Below are positions 18,139 to 26,256 of a stretch of 33,367 bases of DNA, piece by piece. The translations under genes were made by a program, and so were the position numbers. This DNA comes from Filomicrobium sp. (GTDB taxonomy: Bacteria; Pseudomonadota; Alphaproteobacteria; Rhizobiales; Hyphomicrobiaceae). The stretch spans positions 1 to 33,367 of the forward strand of contig NZGY01000022.1 in the NCBI GenBank assembly GCA_002689605.1. Direction: 5' to 3'. Numbering within the stretch: position 1 is the stretch's first letter; the number at the start of each line of letters is the position of its first letter. The notes under the pieces were generated by a model that saw nothing but the letters and a program-made list of their open reading frames with translations, had not been told where the DNA came from and made no database searches.

Positions 18139-19149
18139 CTACTTGTTTCTCTCTGGACCATAGTTCATTTTTCGGAACCAGGTCATGTACTCGACATAAG
18201 TTATGGGATCATACTTCGGAGGATTGTCGGGTGTCGTACACGTAGGCAAGCAACTCATTTGGTGTTCCGCCCAACAGTCAAAGAAAAATGGCAAAGCAAA
18301 TCTCTCCTCACCTGTTCGGTTAACGACCCTGTGCGGAGTTGCAAGAAAGCGATCGTTGGTCCAGCGGCGCAGCATGTCTCCACCGTTGACAAGGAAAGCA
18401 CCATCGTTGACAGGAGCATCGATCCACTTTCCACTTGGACCACGTACGGACAGGCCAGGCACCTTGTTGGGTGCAAGCAATGTCATAAAGCTGGTGTCGG
18501 TATGGGGCGCCAAACCAAACTCGTTATCCTCGACAACCTCCTGCGGCGGATAATGAGACATTCGCAGTTTGTACATCGGCTTGGCAAATGCTTCGTCGAA
18601 GTAGCTCTCCGGCAGATCCAGCGCCAAGGCATAGAGCGGCACAAGTTTCAACGCCAGCGCCTCCAATGCATTCATGTAGTTAAGACACGTCTCACGAAAC
18701 CCCGGCAGATCTGATGGCCACTTGTTGGGTGTGCGGAAAGCCTTTCCGGCAAGCACATCAGGGTCGTCTGGGGTCAGGTCCCGTGCAATGAAGAATGCTT
18801 CGTTCACATTGGGTTTGTTGTTCTGATTGAGCTGAGAGTGACGCGTCGTCCCGCCCCGCATCGGCAAATAGCCAATGTTGTACTCGTTGAGTTTAAGTTT
18901 TAGCTTGTCTTCTAGCGGTTGGGCGTGGAAACGCGCAGCGGCCGCGAAAGCCTCGTCGATCAATTCTTGCGGCACGCCGTGATTGGTAATGAAATAGAAT
19001 CCGATATTCTCAAAAGCATGGCGTAATTCCACGGCAGCCTGCTCCTTTGCTCCGGGTTCGCCAGTGAGATATGGGCCCAAGTCAATGATCGGAATTTCAT
19101 CGACGGCATCCTTACGTAAAGGTGCCAGGGATGGGGCTGGACTTGCCAT
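18139..19149 (-). CDS. Isopenicillin N synthase-like 2-oxoglutarate/Fe(II) dioxygenase
   Basis: A 336-residue non-haem iron oxygenase of the isopenicillin N synthase-like family. The N-terminal DIOX_N segment reads IPIIDLGPYL. The iron ligands are His216 and Asp218 (HTD) and His273 (ATPHRV). The usual RxS that anchors the 2-oxoglutarate carboxylate appears as Arg283-Phe-Ala285, so the Ser is replaced. The start at 19149 is set by an excellent ribosome binding site (GGAGGAACGA before ATG); the frame is open 14 codons further upstream, into the end of the previous gene. It lies 25 bases after the carbamoylase. It probably hydroxylates or desaturates an intermediate of the pathway encoded by the operon. 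Confidence 0.88.
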   Translation of the reverse strand: MASPAPSLAPLRKDAVDEIPIIDLGPYLTGEPGAKEQAAVELRHAFENIGFYFITNHGVPQELIDEAFAAAARFHAQPLEDKLKLKLNEYNIGYLPMRGGTTRHSQLNQNNKPNVNEAFFIARDLTPDDPDVLAGKAFRTPNKWPSDLPGFRETCLNYMNALEALALKLVPLYALALDLPESYFDEAFAKPMYKLRMSHYPPQEVVEDNEFGLAPHTDTSFMTLLAPNKVPGLSVRGPSGKWIDAPVNDGAFLVNGGDMLRRWTNDRFLATPHRVVNRTGEERFALPFFFDCWAEHQMSCLPTCTTPDNPPKYDPITYVEYMTWFRKMNYGPERNK

Positions 19150-19174
19150 TCGTTCCTCCAATCTGATGACGTGA

Positions 19175-20458
19175 TCAGCCAACCTCTTCAATCAGCCAAC
19201 CAGTCATTATTGCTGCAGCTTCCAAGAAATCATCTATCTCCATGGCTTCGTGTGGATTGTGGCTTCCATTCTCATTGCGCACGAACAGCATGGCCGTCGG
19301 CACACCTGCAGCTGTGAATGTTGCTGCATCGTGCGAGGCCGGACTGGCAAGCGGCATTGTCGAAATATCCAATTTCTCCGCGCTGCGTGTCAATGCTGCG
19401 TAGACATCAGGATGGGATGGTGCAACAGGGGCGCTTGCACGCGCTCCTAGATCGATCTTCACGCCGCGTGTTTCTTCAATCGACTTCACGCGTTCGATCA
19501 ATTCATTTTCAAGTTCATCCAAATGCGTTGCATCATAAGCTCGCACATCGAGGCTCAGTGACATTTCACCTGGAACGATTGTGAGTGCATGCGCATCCAG
19601 ATTGGTGTGAAAGCGGCCGATCGTGAACGCCATCGGCTTGCCGGCAGCGTCATTCGCCTTCCACATTTCATCCAGGCCGAGCGCAAAGTCACTTGCCGCC
19701 AAAGCGGCATCGCGGCGGAAACGACGTGGTAGTCCAACGTGGGCGTACTCGCCTTGTATGTGAATATTGGGATAACGGAAGTTGCCTGGTACGCCAGTGC
19801 CAATAGCGGCCGCCACTCCTGCTTCGATCAACTGCGGAGCCTGTTCAATATGGATCTCGACAAACGCGCGAATGTCCCCTGCCTTCAGCCAGGACACGCC
19901 AGCACCGACCTTCTCTACGTCGGCACCACATTCTGCCATATGTTCCGCGAGAGTGCGCCCGGTATCGACGCGTTTTGCATCGAGAGCTCCATCGGGCAAC
20001 ATCCCGAAGGCTGTACGGCTACCAATGTATGAAACCTGAAACCAAACGCTTTCCTCTGCGCGAATAGCCATTGTCGTCACGTCACAGGATGGGGTCATCC
20101 CTAAGTGTTGTAAGACCCGTTGCGCAACAAGACCTCCGATGACACCGGCTGCACCATCGAAATTCCCTCCACGTTTGACTGAATCGAGATGCGAGCCCAT
20201 CATAATCTTTGGTGCTTCGGGGCTTGCTCCCGGAAGTGTCATGTAGAGATTGGCTCCGTGATCATAGACGAGGTCCAAGCCCATCTCGCGAGCCCGCCCT
20301 TCAATGACACGATAGCCAAATTGCTCACCTGCTCCAAAGGTGTCTCGCGTGACACCTTCGACGTCTTTGCTCCCCTCACGCAACTCGTCGAATAGGTCCG
20401 AGACAAACTTCTTCTGAGCTCGAACTGCTGACGCAATCTCTGTTGGGGCAATCGGCAT
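19175..20458 (-). CDS. M20 hydantoinase/carbamoylase-family amidohydrolase (N-carbamoyl-L-amino acid hydrolase-like)
   Basis: A 427-residue metal-dependent hydrolase expected to split N-carbamoyl amino acids or ureido acids into the amine, CO2 and ammonia. Metal-site motifs are His90-x-Asp92 (GSHLDSV), Asp101 (GGNFDGAAGV), Glu135-Glu136 (AEESVWF) and His203 (EIHIEQ); a final His appears in SPASHDA. The EES form replaces the more usual EEG. Relatives include N-carbamoyl-L-amino acid hydrolase, allantoate amidohydrolase and beta-ureidopropionase, which cannot be told apart here. ATG 20458 has AGGAG 8 bases upstream. It is placed 11 bases after the asparaginase-like gene. With the hydantoinase at the head of the operon it forms the classical two-step hydantoin-to-amino-acid route. 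Confidence 0.88.
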   Translation of the reverse strand: MPIAPTEIASAVRAQKKFVSDLFDELREGSKDVEGVTRDTFGAGEQFGYRVIEGRAREMGLDLVYDHGANLYMTLPGASPEAPKIMMGSHLDSVKRGGNFDGAAGVIGGLVAQRVLQHLGMTPSCDVTTMAIRAEESVWFQVSYIGSRTAFGMLPDGALDAKRVDTGRTLAEHMAECGADVEKVGAGVSWLKAGDIRAFVEIHIEQAPQLIEAGVAAAIGTGVPGNFRYPNIHIQGEYAHVGLPRRFRRDAALAASDFALGLDEMWKANDAAGKPMAFTIGRFHTNLDAHALTIVPGEMSLSLDVRAYDATHLDELENELIERVKSIEETRGVKIDLGARASAPVAPSHPDVYAALTRSAEKLDISTMPLASPASHDAATFTAAGVPTAMLFVRNENGSHNPHEAMEIDDFLEAAAIMTGWLIEEVG

Positions 20459-20469
20459 TCCGCCTTCTC

Positions 20470-21474
20470 CTAGTATTCTGCGAAGATACGGCGCAACTCA
20501 TTGACATTGGTTGTCTTGCTGAGCGCCACCATCAATAGTACTCGTGCCTTTTGCGGGTTGAGTGTATCAGCTGAGATAAATCCGCGTTCATTCAGTTTTT
20601 GCCGGTTAGGGACCCGTCCTGATCCAGCCCGGTTAGACTGGACAACTGTCACGCCTTGTTTGATAAATTTGTCAAAGGCTTCGTCTTGCTGGGGCGTCAG
20701 GAGACCAGGCGCAAAACCGGCTGAAACCAGCCCCTTGGCTCCTGCTGCCACATAAGCTTCGATAGCAACAGCGTCACTTCCCCCATAGCATGGCACGACG
20801 TCTACCCGCGGCAGTTCCGTGACATCCACCATGTCAAACTCGGTGTCTGGCATTCGACGCCTCAGCGGCGCACGATAATAATGCACCCCGTCTCCATCGA
20901 CTTGACCGAGAACACCGAAGTCAGGTGAGCGGAACGTTTGCATCCTAAGCGTTGACGTCTTGGTGACATCTCGTGCGGCCTGGATTTCGTCGTTAAGCAT
21001 CAAAAGAGCGCCCATGCCACGAGACTCGGGATCGGCTGCAGTCCGCGCAGCATTGAGGAGATTGATTGCAGCATCTGTTGAAATGCCGGAGGCTGGTCTC
21101 TGTGCTCCGACGACGACAACTGGTTGTTCGATCTTTAAAGTAAGGCTCAAAAAATAGACAGTTTCCTCAGCTGAAGCTGTCCCGTGCGTCACGACAAAAC
21201 CTGTGATCGATGGGTCGTCCGCCGCGGCCTTCGTTATTGTCTTATTGAGTTCCAACCATTCCTTGGGACCAATTTGCGTGCTTCCAATCGCTTTGAAGCG
21301 GATGGGTACGGGCTCGACAAATTCTTTCACAAGATCGAACTTCTCGATTAGCTGATCAACCTCGAGTTTTGAGCCGCTATCTGGGTAGTCGACGAGATCA
21401 AGGGCATCGCGTCCAATTGATGAAATCGTGCCGCCTGTTCCAACAAATGCGATCTTTGGCTTGTTCCCTGCCAT
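20470..21474 (-). CDS. Asparaginase-fold amidohydrolase with altered HGTD motif
   Basis: A 334-residue protein of the bacterial type I/II asparaginase family. The first catalytic Thr16 is in GTGGTISS. The second motif reads Thr-His-Gly-Thr99-Ala100-Ser, and Lys172 follows in ARDVTKT. In true asparaginases HGTD supplies an Asp that binds the substrate's alpha-amino group; here it is Ala. The enzyme may therefore hydrolyse another amide, although I recall related alphaproteobacterial sequences with HGTA, so this is likely a subfamily trait. ATG 21474 is chosen (GGAG upstream) over a 7-residue longer frame. No signal peptide is seen, so it is cytoplasmic. It lies 33 bases after the GTPase gene. 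Confidence 0.85.
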   Translation of the reverse strand: MAGNKPKIAFVGTGGTISSIGRDALDLVDYPDSGSKLEVDQLIEKFDLVKEFVEPVPIRFKAIGSTQIGPKEWLELNKTITKAAADDPSITGFVVTHGTASAEETVYFLSLTLKIEQPVVVVGAQRPASGISTDAAINLLNAARTAADPESRGMGALLMLNDEIQAARDVTKTSTLRMQTFRSPDFGVLGQVDGDGVHYYRAPLRRRMPDTEFDMVDVTELPRVDVVPCYGGSDAVAIEAYVAAGAKGLVSAGFAPGLLTPQQDEAFDKFIKQGVTVVQSNRAGSGRVPNRQKLNERGFISADTLNPQKARVLLMVALSKTTNVNELRRIFAEY

Positions 21475-21507
21475 CCTACTACTCCGTAAATTCATCTGCG
21501 TATTGCA

Positions 21508-22521
21508 TTAGGTCTGAGACTGCTCCTCGGCAAACTCACCGACCTCGATTTCAATCGCACGCAGCAAGGCATTGATCAACGCTTCACTTAAGTTACGTCC
21601 GATGAAGACAATTCTTGTACGATGGTCGTCTGACGGCCAATCGTCTAACCACGCCAAGGGATGAAACACATGCTGCACACCATGAACAACAGCTGGCTGG
21701 TTTGGTGTTTCATCTATGCAAATAAGCCCCTTCATACGAAGTAATCCTTCGCCACAGTGATCGGCCAGGGCCTCCAGAAACAAGGTCAACGCAACAGCTG
21801 CTATGGGCCGATCACGGACGATCGCGAATGTCTGGATCGAACCATTCGCGTGACTATGTTCAGAAGTACTAGAAAATGCGATCTCCGTGAGATCATTCAA
21901 TCTTGCGGCCTGCTCCGTCGATGGATCGGAACCAAACACAACTTCTGGCGCTAGCGCCCCATGGCTCGCCACGATCAACCGAGTTGACGGGTTCAATTCC
22001 AGTATGGCTGCTGATAGCTCATCATCGTGCTGTTGAAGTTGATCACTCTTGGTCAAGACTAGTCTATCGGCGACTGCCACCTGTTTTGCAGCTTCTGGTT
22101 CGCGTGCAGTTGTCGTCAAACCGTGGACTGCATCGACAGTCGTAACGACGCGTTGCAGTTCGAATTTCTGAGCGGCTGTCTCATCGACCATAAGCCCCTG
22201 GAGAATTGGGATCGGATCAGCCAGACCGCTGGTTTCAATCACAACACGTTTGAAGGGAGCTATTTCACCCGCCTCCCTGCGGGTCAGGAGATTATCTAGT
22301 GTCTCGACAAGATCGCCGCGCATCTTGCAACATAAACATCCTGTCTTGAGTGTAACGAGATCCTCATCACTGGTTTCGATCAAATCATGATCAAGCCCGA
22401 TCTCACCAAATTCGTTGATGATCACCGCAGTATCACGGAAGTCATCATGGGCTAGTAGCTTTTTCAAAATCGTCGTCTTGCCACTACCTAAATAGCCAGT
22501 GATTACGGAAACCGGGATCAT
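21508..22521 (-). CDS. CobW/G3E-family GTPase, putative metallochaperone
   Basis: A 337-residue P-loop GTPase of the G3E (COG0523) family that supplies metal ions to target enzymes. The Walker A motif is GYLGSGKT (9-16), the metal-binding CxCC is Cys62-Leu-Cys64-Cys65, and the guanine-specificity motif is TKSD. A C-terminal CobW domain follows. Its ATG overlaps the stop of the upstream 102-residue gene (ATGA), and that gene in turn overlaps the hydantoinase, so all three should be translated together. A dedicated role in loading Zn or another divalent metal into the hydantoinase (or the M20 enzyme) is the obvious inference. General zinc-starvation COG0523 proteins usually sit elsewhere; no Zur-like site was recognised. 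Confidence 0.9.
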   Translation of the reverse strand: MIPVSVITGYLGSGKTTILKKLLAHDDFRDTAVIINEFGEIGLDHDLIETSDEDLVTLKTGCLCCKMRGDLVETLDNLLTRREAGEIAPFKRVVIETSGLADPIPILQGLMVDETAAQKFELQRVVTTVDAVHGLTTTAREPEAAKQVAVADRLVLTKSDQLQQHDDELSAAILELNPSTRLIVASHGALAPEVVFGSDPSTEQAARLNDLTEIAFSSTSEHSHANGSIQTFAIVRDRPIAAVALTLFLEALADHCGEGLLRMKGLICIDETPNQPAVVHGVQHVFHPLAWLDDWPSDDHRTRIVFIGRNLSEALINALLRAIEIEVGEFAEEQSQT

Positions 22522-22826
22522 GCCGAATACCCCGGAGATGGCGCTATTGTAAGTTGATAGGGTTGGTAACTAGGTGCCAGGGTCTGGCGCACAACACGCA
22601 AAACACCACTTATAGACGCGGCCGTCCGTTTGCGTTCGTTGATTTCAACAACCCAGCGAAATGGCAGATTGTCCGGTGCGCGGTAGATCTTTAGTCGTGC
22701 AGTTCCGTCAGCTTCAATGTGAATGTGATCATCTACGCTACTTTGGTCGATAGCAACTTCCAATGCCCAGCAATCGATTGACGCCTCCAGCAAGTCCCGT
22801 AATGCGTCAACCAAAACATCGCTCAT
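22518..22826 (-). CDS. Unrecognised 102-residue protein between hydantoinase and G3E GTPase
   Basis: A soluble protein I do not recognise. It has an acidic helical N-terminus (SDVLVDALRDLLEASIDCW), a DDHIHIEADGTARLKIYR stretch that looks like two beta-strands, and FRWVVEINERKRTAA near the middle, then a helix and a proline-containing tail. One cysteine and two histidines are present, so it is not an obvious metal-binding protein. Overlaps of 4 bases at both ends (ATGA with the hydantoinase stop and with the GTPase start) and normal coding character argue that it is real. Its position suggests it assists metal insertion or assembly of the hydantoinase, which is inference only. Confidence 0.8.
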   Translation of the reverse strand: MSDVLVDALRDLLEASIDCWALEVAIDQSSVDDHIHIEADGTARLKIYRAPDNLPFRWVVEINERKRTAASISGVLRVVRQTLAPSYQPYQLTIAPSPGYSA

Positions 22827-24250
22827 AGCGCTGGACCTGAGAGAATATCGGCGGGAATCTTACGTGTGAGAAGCTGACCATCATTTGTATCACCCGAGAA
22901 GCTCTTTCCCTCGACGACAACTTTGCCACGTAAAATAGTCATTTCGGGCCAAGCGAAGATGTCATGGCCTTCCCAAGGCGTGTAGTCAGTTTCGTGAAGC
23001 TCGGACGCTGTGACTTTGCCACGGCGGCTGGGGTCAAGAACTGTAATGTCTGCGTCGCTACCAGCTGCGATCGCTCCTTTCCGTGGATATAACCCCATGA
23101 CTTTGGCTGCGTTAGTGGAGACCAAATCAACGTACTGACTGAGTGAATACCCCCGTCGATTGACCATCTCGGTGTACATAACGGCGAGGCGCGGCTCTAC
23201 GCCAGAGTTACCGCCCGTCGTATCGTCAATCCGGTTGCCAAGCGTCTTTTCTTTCAATGTACAGCACAATTCGTCCGTCGCGACGCAATTGATGTCACCC
23301 GTCAGCGTACCATCCCACAGGGCTTTTTGATCTTCCGCTGATTTCAGTGATGGGTAGGTGTGATAGATTTGACCGTTTGGCCGCTTATAGTCTTCAGCCG
23401 TGTAAAGCATATATTGATGCAGCGTCTCGCCGTAAATCGGCAGCCCTTTAGCACGCGCTTCAGAGATGGCTTTGACACCGGTCGCGGCACTGACATGCAT
23501 CATGTAGAGTGCCGTACCAGGTACGTTTTCTGCAAGACGGAGGATGCGACGGAAGCTCAAGTCTTCTGACAGAGCATTATGGGCCTCGTTTAGATGCTCG
23601 AAGCCAACGCGCCCCTCACGGATGAGCTTGTCGTACATATGCATGACGATGTCATGGTCTTCAGCATGGATGACGCCAAGTCCACCTACTTCTGCCAGAA
23701 CTTTGAAGGCTTCCCAGATATCTCCGAAGTCAATCATCCGTCCGGTTCGACCCGGAAGGATGTTGGTTGTGAAGATTTTCAGCGTTGGATGCCCGGCCTG
23801 GATTGCCTCGGCCAACTGTCCAGTAAATGTGTGCGGCGGCTCGCTATGCAACATGATGTGATAAGCATAGTCGCAATAGCTCCGTCCCTTGAAGTCTTTC
23901 TCACGCGCCTCGATTGCCTCCAGCGCTGTTTGTTCTTCGCGCCAATAGGCGAAGTCGATCAGCGTTGTCGTGCCACCATAGAGCGCAGCCTTCCCAACCT
24001 GGTCCGGCCCTGCGGTTATCATCGTTTCACCATCTGGCTTGATCCAGGGATGATGCATGTGAACATGAGGATCAATGCCACCTGGCATGACGATCTTGCC
24101 ACTTGCATCGACGGTTCGCTTGGCGTCTCCATCGCTAAGTGTGTTGGGTGCTGCGACTGCTGATATTTTCTCGCCTTTCACGGCGATATCATAATTGCCG
24201 ACGTCCTGAGGGGTTACGACCTCGCCACCGCGAATAATCATATCCAGCAT
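22823..24250 (-). CDS. Dihydropyrimidinase/hydantoinase-type cyclic amidohydrolase
   Basis: A 475-residue amidohydrolase-superfamily enzyme that opens cyclic ureides (hydantoins, dihydropyrimidines or related rings) in the cytoplasm. The two-metal centre is complete: His62-x-His64 (DPHVHMHHPW), the carboxylated Lys158 (TLKIF), His195 (VIHAEDHD), His252 (MMHVSAA) and Asp326 (VATDELC). ATG 24250 is set by AGGAGG 7 bases upstream; the longer frame adds 8 residues. It is the first gene of the nine-gene minus-strand operon and is translationally coupled to the 102-residue gene. The TLKIFTTN loop differs from the FMAYK of ordinary dihydropyrimidinases, so the substrate may differ. It could also be described as an allantoinase-like or phenylhydantoinase-like enzyme. 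Confidence 0.9.
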   Translation of the reverse strand: MLDMIIRGGEVVTPQDVGNYDIAVKGEKISAVAAPNTLSDGDAKRTVDASGKIVMPGGIDPHVHMHHPWIKPDGETMITAGPDQVGKAALYGGTTTLIDFAYWREEQTALEAIEAREKDFKGRSYCDYAYHIMLHSEPPHTFTGQLAEAIQAGHPTLKIFTTNILPGRTGRMIDFGDIWEAFKVLAEVGGLGVIHAEDHDIVMHMYDKLIREGRVGFEHLNEAHNALSEDLSFRRILRLAENVPGTALYMMHVSAATGVKAISEARAKGLPIYGETLHQYMLYTAEDYKRPNGQIYHTYPSLKSAEDQKALWDGTLTGDINCVATDELCCTLKEKTLGNRIDDTTGGNSGVEPRLAVMYTEMVNRRGYSLSQYVDLVSTNAAKVMGLYPRKGAIAAGSDADITVLDPSRRGKVTASELHETDYTPWEGHDIFAWPEMTILRGKVVVEGKSFSGDTNDGQLLTRKIPADILSGPAL

Positions 24251-24354
24251 GAGTCGTCCTCCTATTCGGTTCATCTAAGCAGATTGAAATGCTCACCGAT
24301 AGGTTTCGATCATCGAGTTTTTGATTTCTAGTCGCATTCATTGAGCCTGAAGTA

Positions 24355-24396
24355 TTGATGCCAAGGTATGCAATCAACTCCTTGCCCCCTTGATGC
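24355..24396. promoter_or_regulatory. Repeated TTGATGC motif in the divergent promoter region
   Basis: The 242-base gap between the hydantoinase operon (minus strand) and the flavin monooxygenase pseudogene (plus strand) must hold the operon promoter. It contains TTGATGC at 24355-24361 and again at 24390-24396, with a near-inverted copy GCAATCAA at 24370-24377. This could be an operator for an unlinked regulator. The motifs are short and could arise by chance. Confidence 0.2.
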
Positions 24397-24492
24397 GTTC
24401 CCGCAAATCGCACAAGTATCGATGAATTATTCAGCAGAGAGCCTGCTTTTAGAGCAGCTTCACTTCACTCTCTTTCAATAGGGACGAGCACT

Positions 24493-25833
24493 GTGAGTCA
24501 TAATGAACCTTCACGTCGACTGCATCTCGGTGCCTTTATGCGACCGATCAGTATTCATACGGGTGCATGGTGATATCCTGGCGCCTACACAGATGCGAAC
24601 TTCAACTTCGAGCACATTGTGCGGTTCGCCCAAAAGCTGGAGCAAGGCAAGTTCGACGCCTTCTTCATGGCTGATCATCTAGCCCTGCTCAACAAGCCAA
24701 AGGAGGCGCTCCAGCGCAGTGCCACGGTCACGTCTTTCGAGCCAATGACTTTGCTATCCGCACTGGCGGCCGTCACCAAGAATATCGGTCTGATCACAAC
24801 TGGGTCTACAACTTACGATGCGCCATATCATGTCGCTCGGCGGTTTGCATCGCTGGATCACATCAGCGGTGGCCGGGCCGCTTGGAATGTTGTCACAACG
24901 TCGAACCCAGATGCCTCGTTGAATTTTGGATTTGATGAGCAAATGGAGCACGACGAGCGGTACCGCCGAGCTCGTGAATTCTATGATGTCGTAACCGGAC
25001 TATGGGACAGTTTTGATGATGATGCCTTTATCCGTGATACTGACTCAGGCATCTACACCGACTTGGAAAAGTTGCACACGTTGAATCATCACGGCGAATA
25101 CTTTGAGGTACGTGGTCCTCTCAATATTGGGCGCCCTATCCAGGGATGGCCCGTCATTGTTCAAGCAGGCGCGTCGGAAGCCGGTCGCCAACTCGCGGCC
25201 GAGGCCGCAGAAGCGATATTCGCCTCGGTTCGAACGCTGAAAGACGGACAGGCCTTCTATTCGGATATTAAGAGCCGCATGGTGAAGGTTGGCCGAAACC
25301 CCGATCACATGAAAGTACTTCCTGGCTGTCTCGTCGTTGTCGGGGATACGGATGAGGAAGCGCACCAGAAACGCCTTCTGCTTGACAGCAAAGTGCACTA
25401 CGAGAGTGCAATCGCGTCTCTATCAATTGCACTGGGAGTCGATGCCTCAAAATTCGATCCAGATGGCCCGTTGCCTAGTGACATTCCTCAAACTAATACG
25501 AGCCACAGCGGTCGCGAACGAGCAATCAATCTTGCTCGGGAAGAAAACCTGAGTGTCAGACAACTTACCGGTAGATTTGGTGGCTACTCCGGTCTGGCCA
25601 TGGTCGGCACAGCTCAAACCATTGCCGATCAAATGGAGGAGTGGTTGCTGGAGCGCGGTTGTGACGGCTTCAACATCATGTTTCCCTACCTACCAATGGG
25701 ACTTGATGACTTTGTTGATCAGGTGGTTCCGGAATTGCAGCACCGAGGCATTTTTAGAAAAGAATGTGAGGGTCAAACCTTAAGAGAGAATTTGGGATTG
25801 CCGCGGCCAGTCAGTCGTTATGCGGCGAGTTAA
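24493..25833 (+). pseudogene. LLM-class (NtaA/SnaA-type) flavin monooxygenase gene broken by one in-frame TGA
   Basis: Read through from GTG 24493, the frame gives 446 residues of the bacterial luciferase-like monooxygenase family, nitrilotriacetate monooxygenase A/DszA type. It begins LHLGAF, then HTGAW, stop, YPGAY, then FDAFFMADHLALLN and, further on, SGGRAAWNVVTT and GWPVIVQAGASEAG. TGA at 24571-24573 (codon 27) replaces a residue that is Arg in the relatives I recall (TGAWRYPGA), consistent with CGA to TGA. There is no frameshift. An internal start at GTG 24619 could yield a protein lacking the first beta-strand and loop that bind the flavin, probably inactive. Intact relatives use FMNH2 from a separate reductase, and none is seen nearby unless the PPOX protein serves. 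Confidence 0.85.
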
Positions 25834-26256
25834 TCCGCGTGCAAAAAACGTCGACCGCTACACAACAGAAGTTAGAAGACATCGATGCTTGGAAACGAAT
25901 TGGATGTAGAATAATCGGGCCAGCCCGTTGTAAAGAGCTAGGACCAACCGCTGGCCCGACCATCGGCTCGCGGGGATAAGCCGACACTTGCAAGAATGAC
26001 AATTGAAGTTGCCGGAAATATGTCTTGGTTAATTCCTGGACTGGCCGACATTTTCTTTGAGCAACAGCTCAAGTAGGGCTGCATTGGGGCTGCATTTCTT
26101 ATTCCACAGGGGATATGCGGCGTCCATCCATAGCATGCTTTGGCGAAATGTATTTGCCGGCGATTAATTCCGTCGATTTGAAAGTAGGTTTCACTTGCTG
26201 GTCGTGTTGCCCAAAGATGAATATGCTTATGCAAGGAAATGCGCGGGGAAAAGTCT
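25834..26256. other. 423-base gap with no recognised gene
   Basis: Neither strand encodes anything I recognise. The gap contains a perfect inverted repeat (listed separately) and an imperfect tandem pair of 11-mers, AGGGCTGCATT (26075-26085) and GGGGCTGCATT (26086-26096). The segment 26100-26256 presumably holds the promoter for the MFS gene. The stretch could be the remnant of a deleted gene, since all neighbours on this strand are closely spaced. Confidence 0.5.
25916..25958. repeat. Perfect 9-bp inverted repeat
   Basis: CGGGCCAGC (25916-25924) and GCTGGCCCG (25950-25958) are exact inverted copies separated by 25 bases, about 80 bases after the stop of the broken monooxygenase gene. The loop is long and no T tract follows, so this may be a factor-dependent terminator, an operator, or a remnant of a mobile-element end. 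Confidence 0.5.

Noticed and set aside
22823-24250. Apparent loss of the carboxylated Lys in the hydantoinase because FMAYK is replaced by FTTNI
   Set aside because: Comparison with dihydroorotase, allantoinase and urease motifs places the carboxylated Lys at TLKIF (Lys158), which is present.
25938-26234. Minus-strand open frame of 98 codons in the gap
   Set aside because: The composition is not protein-like, there is no recognisable motif, and there is no ribosome binding site.
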